Shown here one piece after another: positions 1 to 8,603 of a stretch of 33,246 nucleotides of DNA (within the stretch, counting starts at the first letter, position 1; every line of letters begins with the position of its first letter). Location of the stretch: positions 1 through 33,246 of the forward strand of contig DDYT01000021.1 in assembly GCA_002348095.1 (NCBI GenBank), given 5' to 3'. The position numbers and the translations under genes are program-made. The DNA is from Erysipelotrichaceae bacterium UBA2227. GTDB lineage: Bacteria; Bacillota_I; Bacilli_A; Erysipelotrichales; Erysipelotrichaceae. The notes beneath the pieces were generated by a model. That model was not told where the DNA came from and did not search any database. It was given only the letters and a program-made list of their open reading frames with translations.

Positions 1-68
1 TTCGGGTGGCTCTCATTTTCCGATAGAGTGGCTCTCAATGTCCGATGCGCTGGCTCTATTTTGGCGAC
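1..68. mobile_element. Terminal repeats of a probable IS21-family insertion sequence (partial)
   Basis: Three imperfect 19-base copies of a motif beginning gTGGCTCT and ending near CCGAT lie at 6-24, 28-46 and 50-68, with an exact 22-base period. Repeated short motifs of the type GGTGGCTC...CCG near the ends are familiar from IS21-family elements, where they bind the transposase. The element body (istA/istB) would lie to the left, outside the window. The exact outer tip cannot be fixed. The family assignment is by memory of the pattern; the periodic repeat itself is directly visible. Confidence 0.5.
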
Positions 69-102
69 GTTATCAATAAGTTCACTGTCAAATCAAATAT
101 TA

Positions 103-1473
103 TCATGTTTTGACTTCATTTTTGCTCATTCTTTTACTGACTTTTTTTAATTCGATTTCTTTTACATCCAGTCTGTTCTCTAATAGTAATTTGTGAACAA
201 GATTTTTCCCGTGATCTTCATTTGACATTGAGTGTCCGTAGGTTTGCATAAGTGAGGTTATTGATCTTAATTTCTCAGCTTTGATCAATTTATATGAGTG
301 CGGTTCGCCATGAAGACTATATAAAAAGCTAAGTTTTACATTGCTACTATAAATATCATAAAAGTCAAATATGCTTTGAAAATAGGAGTAATCAGCTTTC
401 GATAGCGAGTGTCCGTAAAATATAATTTCATCAACCTCCATTTTTTTAGGAAGAGCAAGACTTGGCATCTCGTCTGATTCATACATTTTCCTATATGTTT
501 TTGTAAATATATATGCAGAACTTGTTGCATCTATTTCTGATTGATCTATTCCAAAAATTACTTTCTTGTCGCATCTGCCATGAACGTTTATTTCGGAAAT
601 AGTGATTTCTTGTTTATTTCGAATAAATTTCTTACTGTTTGAAGGCTCAATTTTATCATCAGTTGAAATTGAAAAGCCAGTGTAATTAAAGTTGATTAAA
701 AAGTAAACATCATCAATATCATTATCGATAAGTTTCACAAAATTATCCCGATAAATTTTGAGGTTAGTTCTTGAAGAATTCACAAAATCATCAATTGTTT
801 TCTTAATATATTCTTTGAACTCATTTTCAAATTTCTCCAATTGCTCATAGAGAAAATTATAAAAACTATTGTTGTCATAATTAACTTGATGATTATTTAC
901 AAAACTTTGGAAAAGAATTCTAATCTTTTGATTCTCATTTGCTCCTGACATGATATCTTCGAAATACTGTTCTGAAATTGTGCCGCCAACATCAGGTTTA
1001 AAATTCTCTAACTTCACTTTACTTGGGTAATGACCAACATTTACCCTACGCTTAATGTCTTTATCATTAAGAAAAGATCTAATATTATCCTCAATACTGC
1101 TCCAACTTGCATCGGTAAGTTCATTTTTTATAACCCAAAAATAGATGTCCCAAAAATTGATTCCTCCATCTATCAAAGATTTGATTTGTTTATTATATGT
1201 AATGGAAGCATCAACAAAATCCTGATTTATTGCATTCTCAAGTCTCTTCCGTAGTTTTACTCCAGTGATCCTTATATTATTTTCTATCGCTTCATTTCTT
1301 CTAAATTCATCATAATACCTTTTTGCATTTGACTTCACAGAAAAATAAAGTAACTTTGAGATTGAATCAAACTCATTCTTCCTTTGTTCTACTCGATAAT
1401 CAAAAAAAGCAGTGTATGTAGTGGGTAATCCGCTTGCTAAATCAAAGCCATTACCAATAATTACAATTTTCAT
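103..1473 (-). CDS. AbiH family abortive-infection protein
   Basis: A 456-residue protein of the bacteriophage abortive infection AbiH family, whose members act against phage by an unclear mechanism. The family hallmarks are all visible: the N-terminal GNGFDLASGLPTTY block (residues 7-20), NFNYT (261-265), VHG (297-299) followed by IFGID, and the C-terminal FYGHSLSKADYSYF block (352-365). Length is typical of full-size AbiH proteins. The ATG follows a modest GAGG ribosome site about nine bases upstream. It is the last gene of a run of helicase, CBS protein and AbiH, 57 bases after the CBS gene, and lies next to an insertion-sequence end. No truncation is seen. The family call is firm; its trigger and target here are unknown. 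Confidence 0.93.
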   Translation of the reverse strand: MKIVIIGNGFDLASGLPTTYTAFFDYRVEQRKNEFDSISKLLYFSVKSNAKRYYDEFRRNEAIENNIRITGVKLRKRLENAINQDFVDASITYNKQIKSLIDGGINFWDIYFWVIKNELTDASWSSIEDNIRSFLNDKDIKRRVNVGHYPSKVKLENFKPDVGGTISEQYFEDIMSGANENQKIRILFQSFVNNHQVNYDNNSFYNFLYEQLEKFENEFKEYIKKTIDDFVNSSRTNLKIYRDNFVKLIDNDIDDVYFLINFNYTGFSISTDDKIEPSNSKKFIRNKQEITISEINVHGRCDKKVIFGIDQSEIDATSSAYIFTKTYRKMYESDEMPSLALPKKMEVDEIIFYGHSLSKADYSYFQSIFDFYDIYSSNVKLSFLYSLHGEPHSYKLIKAEKLRSITSLMQTYGHSMSNEDHGKNLVHKLLLENRLDVKEIELKKVSKRMSKNEVKT

Positions 1474-1530
1474 TTTTCTAGCCTCATATTTGTGTGAACC
1501 TCATAATCATAAGTCTTCATATCAAAAATT

Positions 1531-2241
1531 TCACTTTACAAGTAGATAAAGCTCAGGTAAATCCGATTTCGTGACAATTCCAAGCAACTTCTGCTTTGGA
1601 TCACCTTTTTCTGTAACCAAAATAGCATCAAAATATGGATAGTTTTCAATTCTTTTCGTAAACTCTTCAATTACTTCAAACAAGCTACTGTGCCTTGACA
1701 TGAATGAGTAATTGAGTTTAAACTCCTCATAATTCATTACTGATTCGATAGAGTTTTCATTATCAACTATCCCATCTTCCATCAATCTGTGACCAAGCCA
1801 TCTTGCAATCGTGTTTGTTGTTAATAAACCGTAGAATTGCCCGCCAGACATTACCGGTACTTGAGAAAAGTCGTTTTTAACCATTTCTTTCAAGACTATG
1901 TCAATTTGACAATCTTTCTCAAAATACATGGGTTCTTTTTTTGCGAACGATCCTATTTTCGGTGGATTTATAATTTTTTCATAAATTATTGTCAACTTTG
2001 ATACAGTATCATCAGGAATTATAACAGCTTTTCTTGTGTCAATATTATGTTCAAATAGATTTCTGATTTCTCTAAACATATTTAATTCACCATATACACT
2101 TCTAACAAGATAAGATTCCTTTTTTCCAAGTTCAAGCAGTTCTCCAAAAGAATATTTTGTATCGTAAGTAATGTCCAAAAGTCTTTTTATTTCTTTTTCG
2201 ATCAGACTCATAAGTTCTCTAAACCGATCGTAATTGCTCAT
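1531..2241 (-). CDS. CBS-domain protein with an N-terminal HEPN-like helical domain
   Basis: A 236-residue protein. The C-terminal half carries a CBS pair: residues about 104-150 (with FSQVPVMSGGQFYGLLTTNTI) and about 180-233 (with FDAILVTEKGD and LLGIVTKSDL). CBS pairs commonly bind adenine nucleotides. Residues 1-95 are predicted mostly helical and contain R60-N-L-F-E-H65, an Rx4H motif with N after R, which is the signature of HEPN ribonucleases and toxins. HEPN is an inference from the motif and helicity; no family was matched directly. The start has an AAGGGA ribosome site six bases upstream. It sits between the SF1 helicase (59-base gap) and AbiH (57-base gap), suggesting one transcript. 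A nucleotide-gated RNase is a reasonable hypothesis but unproven. Confidence 0.8.
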   Translation of the reverse strand: MSNYDRFRELMSLIEKEIKRLLDITYDTKYSFGELLELGKKESYLVRSVYGELNMFREIRNLFEHNIDTRKAVIIPDDTVSKLTIIYEKIINPPKIGSFAKKEPMYFEKDCQIDIVLKEMVKNDFSQVPVMSGGQFYGLLTTNTIARWLGHRLMEDGIVDNENSIESVMNYEEFKLNYSFMSRHSSLFEVIEEFTKRIENYPYFDAILVTEKGDPKQKLLGIVTKSDLPELYLLVK

Positions 2242-2300
2242 TTTGTGTCCCTTTCGTATAAAAGTAATATTAAATCTACTTCAACTGACCAAAAGATTAA

Positions 2301-5300
2301 TCAAATAACGTTGATTATAGAGTCTCGTATTTGCTTATACCTCCTCACATAATCATTCGGAATCTCAAACAACCGAATACTATTCCTCTCACACAACTCA
2401 GCCTTTAGAACATTGGATCGATTCCTTACTGCTTGATCTCTTGAACTGTGATACACAATCTCAATCGCAAGCAGCGGTATCTTCGCTAAGTCATAGAGCA
2501 CGAAGTCAAACCTTGCTTTCTTACCAAAGAGAAACAACTTATCATTTACCTCATCCAGCTTTAGAACATCTGTTATCTTAACATTATTCCTAACTGTAAA
2601 TTGCCTGTTAGTTGTAATGTAATGACTGATCGTTTCAAGCAGATCCTGCTCAACCTGAGTATTGTAATACTTATAATTGCTTATTCTCTGTTCGAATAAC
2701 TCATTATTGCAATAAGTCACATCCGTGGTTCCGTTGGAATGGATGTAACTGATAAGTTCCGAGAAATCATCATTGTTCTTATCCGATAATCTCATAATCC
2801 GGTCTTTATCCGCAATAACGATCAGATTAGATCGCGGTCGTGTGGTCATGACATTGATGAGTTCCTGATTCAGTTTGAGCCAGTTGTATGTTCCTGAAGT
2901 TGTCTGTTGTGTTATGGCCGGACTGACATAAATCTTCTCCCGTTCATCTCCTTGGAAGGTATGAATCGTTCCTACACGGATTTCTGATAATCCAGCCCTT
3001 GCCAGTTCCTGACGGATAAGCTTTGCCTGATTTCGAAACGGGGTTATGACCGCCACATTCTCAAAATCCGTTTCTTTGGACAGTTCTCTGATCAAAATTT
3101 CAACTTCATGAGGTGAAGTGTTCTTCATTACAGATGAAGTATCTTTGACATCGATCAGTTTTAACGGGTAAATGGTAGTATTGTTCGATTCGATTTCCAG
3201 AGCACTGGAATAATACTTCTTATTAGAGAAGTCTATAATCTTTTTATGGCAGCGATAATGTTTCTTAAGTAATACAAACTTCGATAAGGTGTCGATTTTG
3301 AGCATGGATGTCATGATTGAGTTATTCAGATAATCATAATGCGGCGGTATATCGAAGTTATTCATCAAGCGTTCGTTATCCGTTTGAGTGATGGTAACAA
3401 CCGGTCGTAGCTGATTCTGATCTCCGATAAAACACGCCCGTTTGCATCGTGCCATAGGGACCAATGAAATAGCAACGTTACATTGTGATGCCTCATCCAT
3501 AACCATCAGATCGAACACTTCATCATACTCCCCGAGTTTTGTACTGGAGATGTTGGTTGAGAATATGACGAGGAATATCTTTAACAACCGTCTCAGCCCT
3601 TCATCCGTTTTGATAAGTAGGCGAAACTCGTCAAGTCGGGTTTTGGGGTCATTTTTATACAATGTCTCTAGGATGCTCTGATTATCCGTCTCAAACAAGT
3701 AATTAATATTTCTGTTGCTAAGTATTTCAAAGAACTCCTTCACCATGACTCGATCGATATCAAACTGTCGGTACACTGACTCATCGCTGCTGCAATCCTG
3801 CAGGGTTGATTTCAGATGTTCGATTTGGGCGTCCAGCCCGGTAATGTTGAGTTGGATTGATAAATCATCCGATTCTTTACCAGCCAGTATTTTGCTTTTC
3901 AAATCCTTCAGAGATTCAATCTGCTCACTGATTTCAACGTATTCCTCATAATCCTTCACTAAATCCGATATTCCGGACATTTTGTTCTTCAGTTGATTCT
4001 TAATGTTTCTGAACTTCTCAAAATCCACATACTTTCTTTTTTTATTTGGAAAGTGTTTAATCAAATATTCATGAATACTTTTCAGTGTGGTGTTGATGTG
4101 CTCATCCGAGCCTAAGCGCAGATAAGGCAAGAAATACTCATCATCGACTAGTTTTAAGCTTTTAATTTTGGTTATGACGTTATCAACAGCTTGATTGTTA
4201 TTGGAAACGACCAAAGTCTTCTGGTCATTGAAGAAACAAGAAGCCACAATATTAGTTATGGAGACGGTCTTCCCTGTTCCCGGAGGTCCCTGTACATATT
4301 GGATATCCTCATTCATCGCATTGTGCACAACTCGCAGCTGATTTAAATTGGTATTCTCATTGATCAGAAATACCGGACGTTTTGTGTAACGTTTATTCCG
4401 CTGATAAGAACCGAAAAACGCTCCTAACGGAGCCTGCAATGTACCGTTGATATATTTCTTGGATATTTTATCAAACTCATCCCGAAGGTTCTGACGGATA
4501 AACATGGAACGCGTAAAGAAATAGGGCATCTGGTTGATGCGTTCATCAATGTCCTTATTCTCTTGTATCTGCTCAAGAAAATCAGATTCAAGTTCACTGA
4601 AATTGTTGATGAAATGCTCGAAGTCTGAATCAATATATTTTTCCATCAGAAAAATCGATTGTCCTTCAAAGAAGACAGTTCGCCGATTGAACTGATATTG
4701 CGGACTGATATAGAGTGATCGTTCTTTGATGTTTACGATAACATTGAAATACACCAAAGGGATCAGACCTTTATTTTTGGATTCGATGGAAAGATAGTTC
4801 ATTTGAAGATATTCGACCTTGCCGGAGCGACCAAAGTCTTTGAGTTTCAATGCATTCCTGAGCATCCCCAAGACTTTCTCAAACTGATCCTTTTCCAACA
4901 CCATCCGACGGTCATACAACACATGATAATCAAACTCATCAATCAGAATATACTCCTGCTCTTCATCCTGTGAATCTAAAAAAAGGCATTCGAGATAGTA
5001 CGAAAGCAATCTTTCGTCCACCGAATGCACAGATAAAAATTGATATTCACGATAGTTCTCGGTCATCTTGGCAATCAGCCTTTCAGGTCTTGAATAACAG
5101 GTCCCCTCAATAACTGACGCTCGAATGATGGAATCAAAATTCAACTGATAATCGCCTTGTACTCGTTCGCCTTTTTCGTAGTTGAAGACATCAGCGATCA
5201 ATCGCCTTTTACTAGGCTCAATATCCGTAATAGCACACCAAAAGTACGTGATCTCATTGTTCATGTTCTTGTATTGAACGCTTAACCACTTTCCCTCATA

Positions 5301-5336
5301 GATCGATCGTGCTACTTCGATTGACCAAGTACCCAT
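2301..5336 (-). CDS. Superfamily 1 (UPF1/DNA2-like) helicase with C-terminal DUF2726-like nuclease domain
   Basis: About 1011 residues. Numbering below counts from an in-frame GTG at 5348; I prefer the ATG at 5336, which has GGGG six bases upstream. Helicase motifs: Walker A GPPGTGKT (354-361), motif II DEAS (618-621), GDQNQL (642-647), YR (698-699), VGTIHTFQGDE (792-802), and MTTRPRS (834-840). A coiled insert spans roughly 430-540. Residues 900-1000 resemble DUF2726, a PD-(D/E)xK nuclease fold: D948 in RFDFV, then E963 in LLAIEIVYHS. The acidic residue usually found two positions after that E is V965, so activity is uncertain. The N-terminal 300 residues are unassigned. It leads the helicase-CBS-AbiH run and has its own promoter. 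Confidence 0.88.
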   Translation of the reverse strand: MGTWSIEVARSIYEGKWLSVQYKNMNNEITYFWCAITDIEPSKRRLIADVFNYEKGERVQGDYQLNFDSIIRASVIEGTCYSRPERLIAKMTENYREYQFLSVHSVDERLLSYYLECLFLDSQDEEQEYILIDEFDYHVLYDRRMVLEKDQFEKVLGMLRNALKLKDFGRSGKVEYLQMNYLSIESKNKGLIPLVYFNVIVNIKERSLYISPQYQFNRRTVFFEGQSIFLMEKYIDSDFEHFINNFSELESDFLEQIQENKDIDERINQMPYFFTRSMFIRQNLRDEFDKISKKYINGTLQAPLGAFFGSYQRNKRYTKRPVFLINENTNLNQLRVVHNAMNEDIQYVQGPPGTGKTVSITNIVASCFFNDQKTLVVSNNNQAVDNVITKIKSLKLVDDEYFLPYLRLGSDEHINTTLKSIHEYLIKHFPNKKRKYVDFEKFRNIKNQLKNKMSGISDLVKDYEEYVEISEQIESLKDLKSKILAGKESDDLSIQLNITGLDAQIEHLKSTLQDCSSDESVYRQFDIDRVMVKEFFEILSNRNINYLFETDNQSILETLYKNDPKTRLDEFRLLIKTDEGLRRLLKIFLVIFSTNISSTKLGEYDEVFDLMVMDEASQCNVAISLVPMARCKRACFIGDQNQLRPVVTITQTDNERLMNNFDIPPHYDYLNNSIMTSMLKIDTLSKFVLLKKHYRCHKKIIDFSNKKYYSSALEIESNNTTIYPLKLIDVKDTSSVMKNTSPHEVEILIRELSKETDFENVAVITPFRNQAKLIRQELARAGLSEIRVGTIHTFQGDEREKIYVSPAITQQTTSGTYNWLKLNQELINVMTTRPRSNLIVIADKDRIMRLSDKNNDDFSELISYIHSNGTTDVTYCNNELFEQRISNYKYYNTQVEQDLLETISHYITTNRQFTVRNNVKITDVLKLDEVNDKLFLFGKKARFDFVLYDLAKIPLLAIEIVYHSSRDQAVRNRSNVLKAELCERNSIRLFEIPNDYVRRYKQIRDSIINVI

Positions 5337-5366
5337 CAATTTCCCCACTAATAGTTTACTGTGTTT

Positions 5367-5395
5367 ATTATATTATAATTAAAGTTTTTAATCAA
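5367..5395 (-). promoter_or_regulatory. Sigma-A promoter for the helicase-CBS-AbiH group
   Basis: On the minus strand, TTGATT (5390-5395) is followed after exactly 17 bases by TATAAT (5367-5372), about 31 bases before the ATG at 5336. This would let the three downstream genes be transcribed independently of the FRG gene. Confidence 0.7.
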
Positions 5396-5411
5396 ACCTT
5401 TGTGAAAAATT

Positions 5412-6269
5412 CTACATTCCTTTTATTTTAATTTTTTGGAATATTCTATACGGATCATATAGATTACTAATATGATAGTCACTATATTCCTCAAGAAGCT
5501 TGAAATAAAGTTCTTTAAGCACATTCTTAGAAATAATAAACTTTTTAATATTGAGGAAATCGTTTTTAAACAATTGTTTCGAAGTAAAATCAAATCCAAT
5601 CGAGTAATTATTCAGAAGCAAAAATGCCCCTTTTTGATATTGCATTCTATCATTCATAATATTCAAGTCATCAATGGAATCGACAATATATGCTTCAACT
5701 TTAGATTTATTTGGGTTCAGTTTATTTATGCCGATAGAGAGACTCTCCAATATTCTTTGAATATCTTCGTGTTTTTCAAGAATAACTCCTTTATTTTTCT
5801 TGCCGGCAACAAACGAGAATGCATAAATGGAAGCAGTATCACTAATTGAGTTTTCAGAATTTTTTTGCACATTTTCAAGACAGAAAGAAACAGCTATCCA
5901 AAGTTCTTTAGTCAAATCTATGAAGGGCGAAAATGAAACAGAATGTTGCATATAAAAAAGAAATCTTGTATAAGAATGCCGAGAGGAGATAGTTCTATTA
6001 TATTTTTCTTTATGTACTCTTAAGGTATCACACATCAGATGGTAATCAAGAACAATCGAACCATTGTCCAAAATACTGCTCTTAATCTTCCTAACCATGG
6101 ATGAGTTTAGAGACCATTGTGAACTTGATTCACCTCTAAAATAACTATAATTTCCATTTACTAGTTGATTTCTAAAATCATTCATATTATCTATATAGAT
6201 TTCCTGAATTTTAAAATTCTGAGTAAGATCAGCTATTTTATCTCTATCATTGATTGTTCCTGTAACCAT
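5412..6269 (-). CDS. FRG-domain protein
   Basis: A 285-residue protein with the FRG-domain signature YFRGESSSQWSL (residues 43-54), named after its FRG motif, followed by a region around VSFSPFIDLTKELWIAVSFCLE where the family typically has its second conserved block. FRG-domain proteins are common in defence and phage-related loci, but their biochemical activity is not settled. The ATG follows an AAGGAGAAGGA purine stretch. It lies 118 bases after dpnA and 75 bases before the SF1 helicase. The gene is very AT-rich, like the surrounding island. No membrane segment or signal peptide is seen. Confidence 0.83.
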   Translation of the reverse strand: MVTGTINDRDKIADLTQNFKIQEIYIDNMNDFRNQLVNGNYSYFRGESSSQWSLNSSMVRKIKSSILDNGSIVLDYHLMCDTLRVHKEKYNRTISSRHSYTRFLFYMQHSVSFSPFIDLTKELWIAVSFCLENVQKNSENSISDTASIYAFSFVAGKKNKGVILEKHEDIQRILESLSIGINKLNPNKSKVEAYIVDSIDDLNIMNDRMQYQKGAFLLLNNYSIGFDFTSKQLFKNDFLNIKKFIISKNVLKELYFKLLEEYSDYHISNLYDPYRIFQKIKIKGM

Positions 6270-6387
6270 GTAGCGTCATCCTTCTCCTTCAGTATTTGAC
6301 TAAATTCTCGCGATACTACGGTATAGTAACTTATCTACTAATTATCTGACAATCATCAATACAATTAAAACTGCAAGATCATTTTTA

Positions 6388-7176
6388 CTAAATCAATTTC
6401 CTGTGCGATTCAGAAAGTCTTTTTAGTGTTAAGTCAAGATAGTCTTGCAAAATATCAATTCCGATATATTTCCTATTATTAATATATGCAGCAATACCTG
6501 TGGTTCCAGAACCATTAAATGGATCCAAAATCAAATCATTTTCATTTGTTGAAGCAAGAATAATTTTCTCAAGTAACCAAATAGGTTTTTGAGTAGGATG
6601 AGCACCAAATTTCTTCTCGCTTTTCTTAATTACTGAAGAAGTCCATACATCCTTATCTTGTTTTTTGCCATTTAGTTGTTTCATTAAATCGTAATTAAAA
6701 GTATGTCTGGAATTTTTAGTGTCCTTTTTTGCCCACAATACTGTCTCGGTAGAGTGAACAAAATATCTACAACTAATATTGGGTGGGGGGTTTAGTTTCT
6801 GCCAGGTTATATTATTCAAGATTCTGAATCCTTCTTGTTCAAGTGCTAATCCAATCGAGTAAATATTGCTCATTGTTCCAGATATCCAAATAGTTCCGTT
6901 GTCATCTAGAACATTCCGGCATAGTTTAATCCATTCTCTATTGAATTTATGTTTTTCGGCAACACTAAGTGATTTATCCCACTCAGCTTTGACTACTGAA
7001 ACCATTTTCCCGGAATTTAATGTAATCCCATCTTTTCGTGATAAAAAATACGGAGGATCGGCAAATATCATGTTTACCGACTTGGGTTCAAGTTTCTTAA
7101 GAATTTTGAAACTGTCACCAAGATAAAGTTTTACATCCTTTTCTTCATAATAAGGTGTTAGATTCTTCATTGCCAT
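6388..7176 (-). CDS. dpnA: DpnA-type adenine-N6 methyltransferase (GATC)
   Basis: A 262-residue methyltransferase, second modification enzyme of a DpnII-type system. The catalytic DPPY (residues 40-43) precedes the AdoMet-binding DPFNGSGTTG (218-227), the beta-class motif order. It closely resembles pneumococcal DpnA as I remember it, including MIFADPPYFLS, ALEQEGF+ILNNITWQK and HPTQKP (193-198). The family methylates adenine in GATC and, in pneumococcus, acts on single-stranded DNA. The start lies inside the end of dpnM (32-base overlap), and a second ATG at 7170 is equally plausible because AGGAA sits only three bases before the first. Last gene of the Dpn operon. Confidence 0.93.
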   Translation of the reverse strand: MAMKNLTPYYEEKDVKLYLGDSFKILKKLEPKSVNMIFADPPYFLSRKDGITLNSGKMVSVVKAEWDKSLSVAEKHKFNREWIKLCRNVLDDNGTIWISGTMSNIYSIGLALEQEGFRILNNITWQKLNPPPNISCRYFVHSTETVLWAKKDTKNSRHTFNYDLMKQLNGKKQDKDVWTSSVIKKSEKKFGAHPTQKPIWLLEKIILASTNENDLILDPFNGSGTTGIAAYINNRKYIGIDILQDYLDLTLKRLSESHRKLI

Positions 7177-8005
7177 AATTCCTTACAATAACTTCCTCAC
7201 CTTCACGTTTAGATGAATCAGAGTTTATCATTCGCTTAACCTGAAATAGTTCTATTTTAAATCCTGTATAAAGTTCCCTAATCAAAGGTGTATCGTGATT
7301 GCTGAGCATAATATAACAGCCTCTTCTGTCCAATTCTTTAAACAGTTCCGCAAGTCTTATTTGTCCTTCTTTTCCAAACGCCGTTTTCGTGTAACTATCA
7401 AATGTATCATCTTTAAGTAAGTCATATGGTGGATCAAAATATATGAAATCTCCTTTTTTAGCGTCAGAACAGACTTTTTCAAAGTCTTCATTTAGGATAA
7501 CAGTTGATGATTCATTTAAATATTTGCTTATATTTCTCAAGTTCTTTAAGTCATACGATTTGATCTCTGTCTTATTATTAAAAGGGACATTAAAGAATCC
7601 TTTGGAGTTTACTCTATACAAACCATTGAAACATGCTTTATTGAGATAAATAAATCTAGCAGATTTTGTTACATCGTCCTCATTTAACCAATCATCTTTC
7701 TTGTCCCATTCTCTAACATTATAGAAATACTCCTTAGGTGATTTTATATGCAATTCTTCCATTTCGTTAAGCTTTGTTATTAGTTGTTCTAGAGAGTTCT
7801 TAATTGTTTTGTATGTTGTTACTAGTTCTAGGTTGATATCGTTTATTATCCCGTGCTTGGGTTGAACATCGAAAAAGAGTGCTCCACCTCCAATAAATGG
7901 TTCAAAATAATCATTGTACTGACGAGGCATTCTTTCAATTAGTAAAGGAAGGAGCTGTCTTTTACCTCCAGCCCACTTAACAAAAGGATATATTTCAAGT
8001 TTCAT
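7145..8005 (-). CDS. dpnM: DpnM-type Dam-family adenine methyltransferase (GATC)
   Basis: A 286-residue alpha-class adenine methyltransferase. Numbered from the ATG at 8005: KWAGGKRQLLP (10-20), the AdoMet site YFEPFIGGGALFF (33-45), and the catalytic FDPPY (190-194), followed by the C-terminal SYT...LSNHD blocks typical of the Dam/DpnM family. It modifies adenine in double-stranded GATC, protecting host DNA from DpnB. An in-frame GTG at 8011 lies upstream, but AGAGGTG sits six to seven bases before the ATG at 8005, which I prefer. Its 3' end overlaps dpnA. An extended -10 promoter lies just upstream, so it can be made separately from the nuclease. Confidence 0.94.
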   Translation of the reverse strand: MKLEIYPFVKWAGGKRQLLPLLIERMPRQYNDYFEPFIGGGALFFDVQPKHGIINDINLELVTTYKTIKNSLEQLITKLNEMEELHIKSPKEYFYNVREWDKKDDWLNEDDVTKSARFIYLNKACFNGLYRVNSKGFFNVPFNNKTEIKSYDLKNLRNISKYLNESSTVILNEDFEKVCSDAKKGDFIYFDPPYDLLKDDTFDSYTKTAFGKEGQIRLAELFKELDRRGCYIMLSNHDTPLIRELYTGFKIELFQVKRMINSDSSKREGEEVIVRNYGNEESNTLL

Positions 8006-8028
8006 TCTCACACCTCTTAATGACTAGA

Positions 8029-8037
8029 ATTATACCA
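8029..8037 (-). promoter_or_regulatory. Extended -10 promoter upstream of dpnM
   Basis: The minus strand reads TGGTATAAT, an extended -10 element (TG-N-TATAAT), about 23 bases before the dpnM ATG. No good -35 is present, as is usual for extended -10 promoters. It lies between the unknown 159-residue gene and dpnM, so the methyltransferases have a private promoter inside the operon. Confidence 0.6.
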
Positions 8038-8090
8038 TAAGTATTGTGTTAATGATGAATCATAAAGAAAATAATTCAAGTGTTTTTACT

Positions 8091-8570
8091 CTAGAATCCA
8101 TAAATTTCACAAATATTTTGAATCTCTCTCCAGGGCATTCCTTTACTAAAATTTGCTGCTTGATGTGGATCAAAATCCATATTAACTATCTGATGAACAC
8201 CTAATCGTTTTATCTTTTTACCTAATTTAGTAAATCTCTTGTTCTCTTCAGCAACCATCGCCATGTATAATGTTGCGAAAAGTATTTGGACATCAAGAAT
8301 CTCTTCCGGATATCTTTCGCTTAAAATTTTTATCGATTCTATAATTGATTCATCAAAATCCCTTGTCGTTTTCTCATATATCTCTACAAAATCAGAGTAA
8401 ACTTTTTCTTTCCCATGTTTCTCTTTCAGATTCTTAAGCTGGTCGAAGTAATCAACATCCTTTGGTGGTTTTCTTTCGATACCTGGTTTAACCAGATATA
8501 CGCACCAGTTATCAAACGAACCTCTGGCATATTCCAAAAAACTGCCATCATCAAATTGTACTATACTCAT
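8091..8570 (-). CDS. Hypothetical protein embedded in the DpnII operon
   Basis: A 159-residue soluble protein that I do not recognise. It has a very strong ribosome site (AGGAGG, four bases before ATG). The first 30 residues (VQFDDGSFLEYARGSFDNWCVYLV) look like a beta-hairpin; the middle (40-125) is helical and charged; the C-terminus contains VNMDFDPHQAANFSKGMPWREI. No catalytic motif, membrane segment or zinc site stands out. It is placed between dpnB (33-base gap) and dpnM. That position suggests a role in the restriction system, perhaps control or accessory, but nothing in the sequence proves it. Confidence 0.8.
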   Translation of the reverse strand: MSIVQFDDGSFLEYARGSFDNWCVYLVKPGIERKPPKDVDYFDQLKNLKEKHGKEKVYSDFVEIYEKTTRDFDESIIESIKILSERYPEEILDVQILFATLYMAMVAEENKRFTKLGKKIKRLGVHQIVNMDFDPHQAANFSKGMPWREIQNICEIYGF

Positions 8571-8603
8571 ACAACCTCCTCGTGCTTTATATAAGTTCCA
8601 AGT

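Noticed and set aside
1..68. Short CRISPR-like array
   Set aside because: The repeats are imperfect, the period is only 22 bases and there are no unique spacers of normal length.
2242..2300. Possible read-through of the SF1 helicase TGA as Trp (UGA recoding), since the frame continues into the CBS gene start
   Set aside because: All conserved Trp codons in the window are TGG, and many genes end cleanly with TGA.
6779..6790. G-run (GGGTGGGGGG) as a third small-RNA loop or G-quadruplex
   Set aside because: It encodes the NPPPN segment of DpnA, and no promoter or terminator flanks it.
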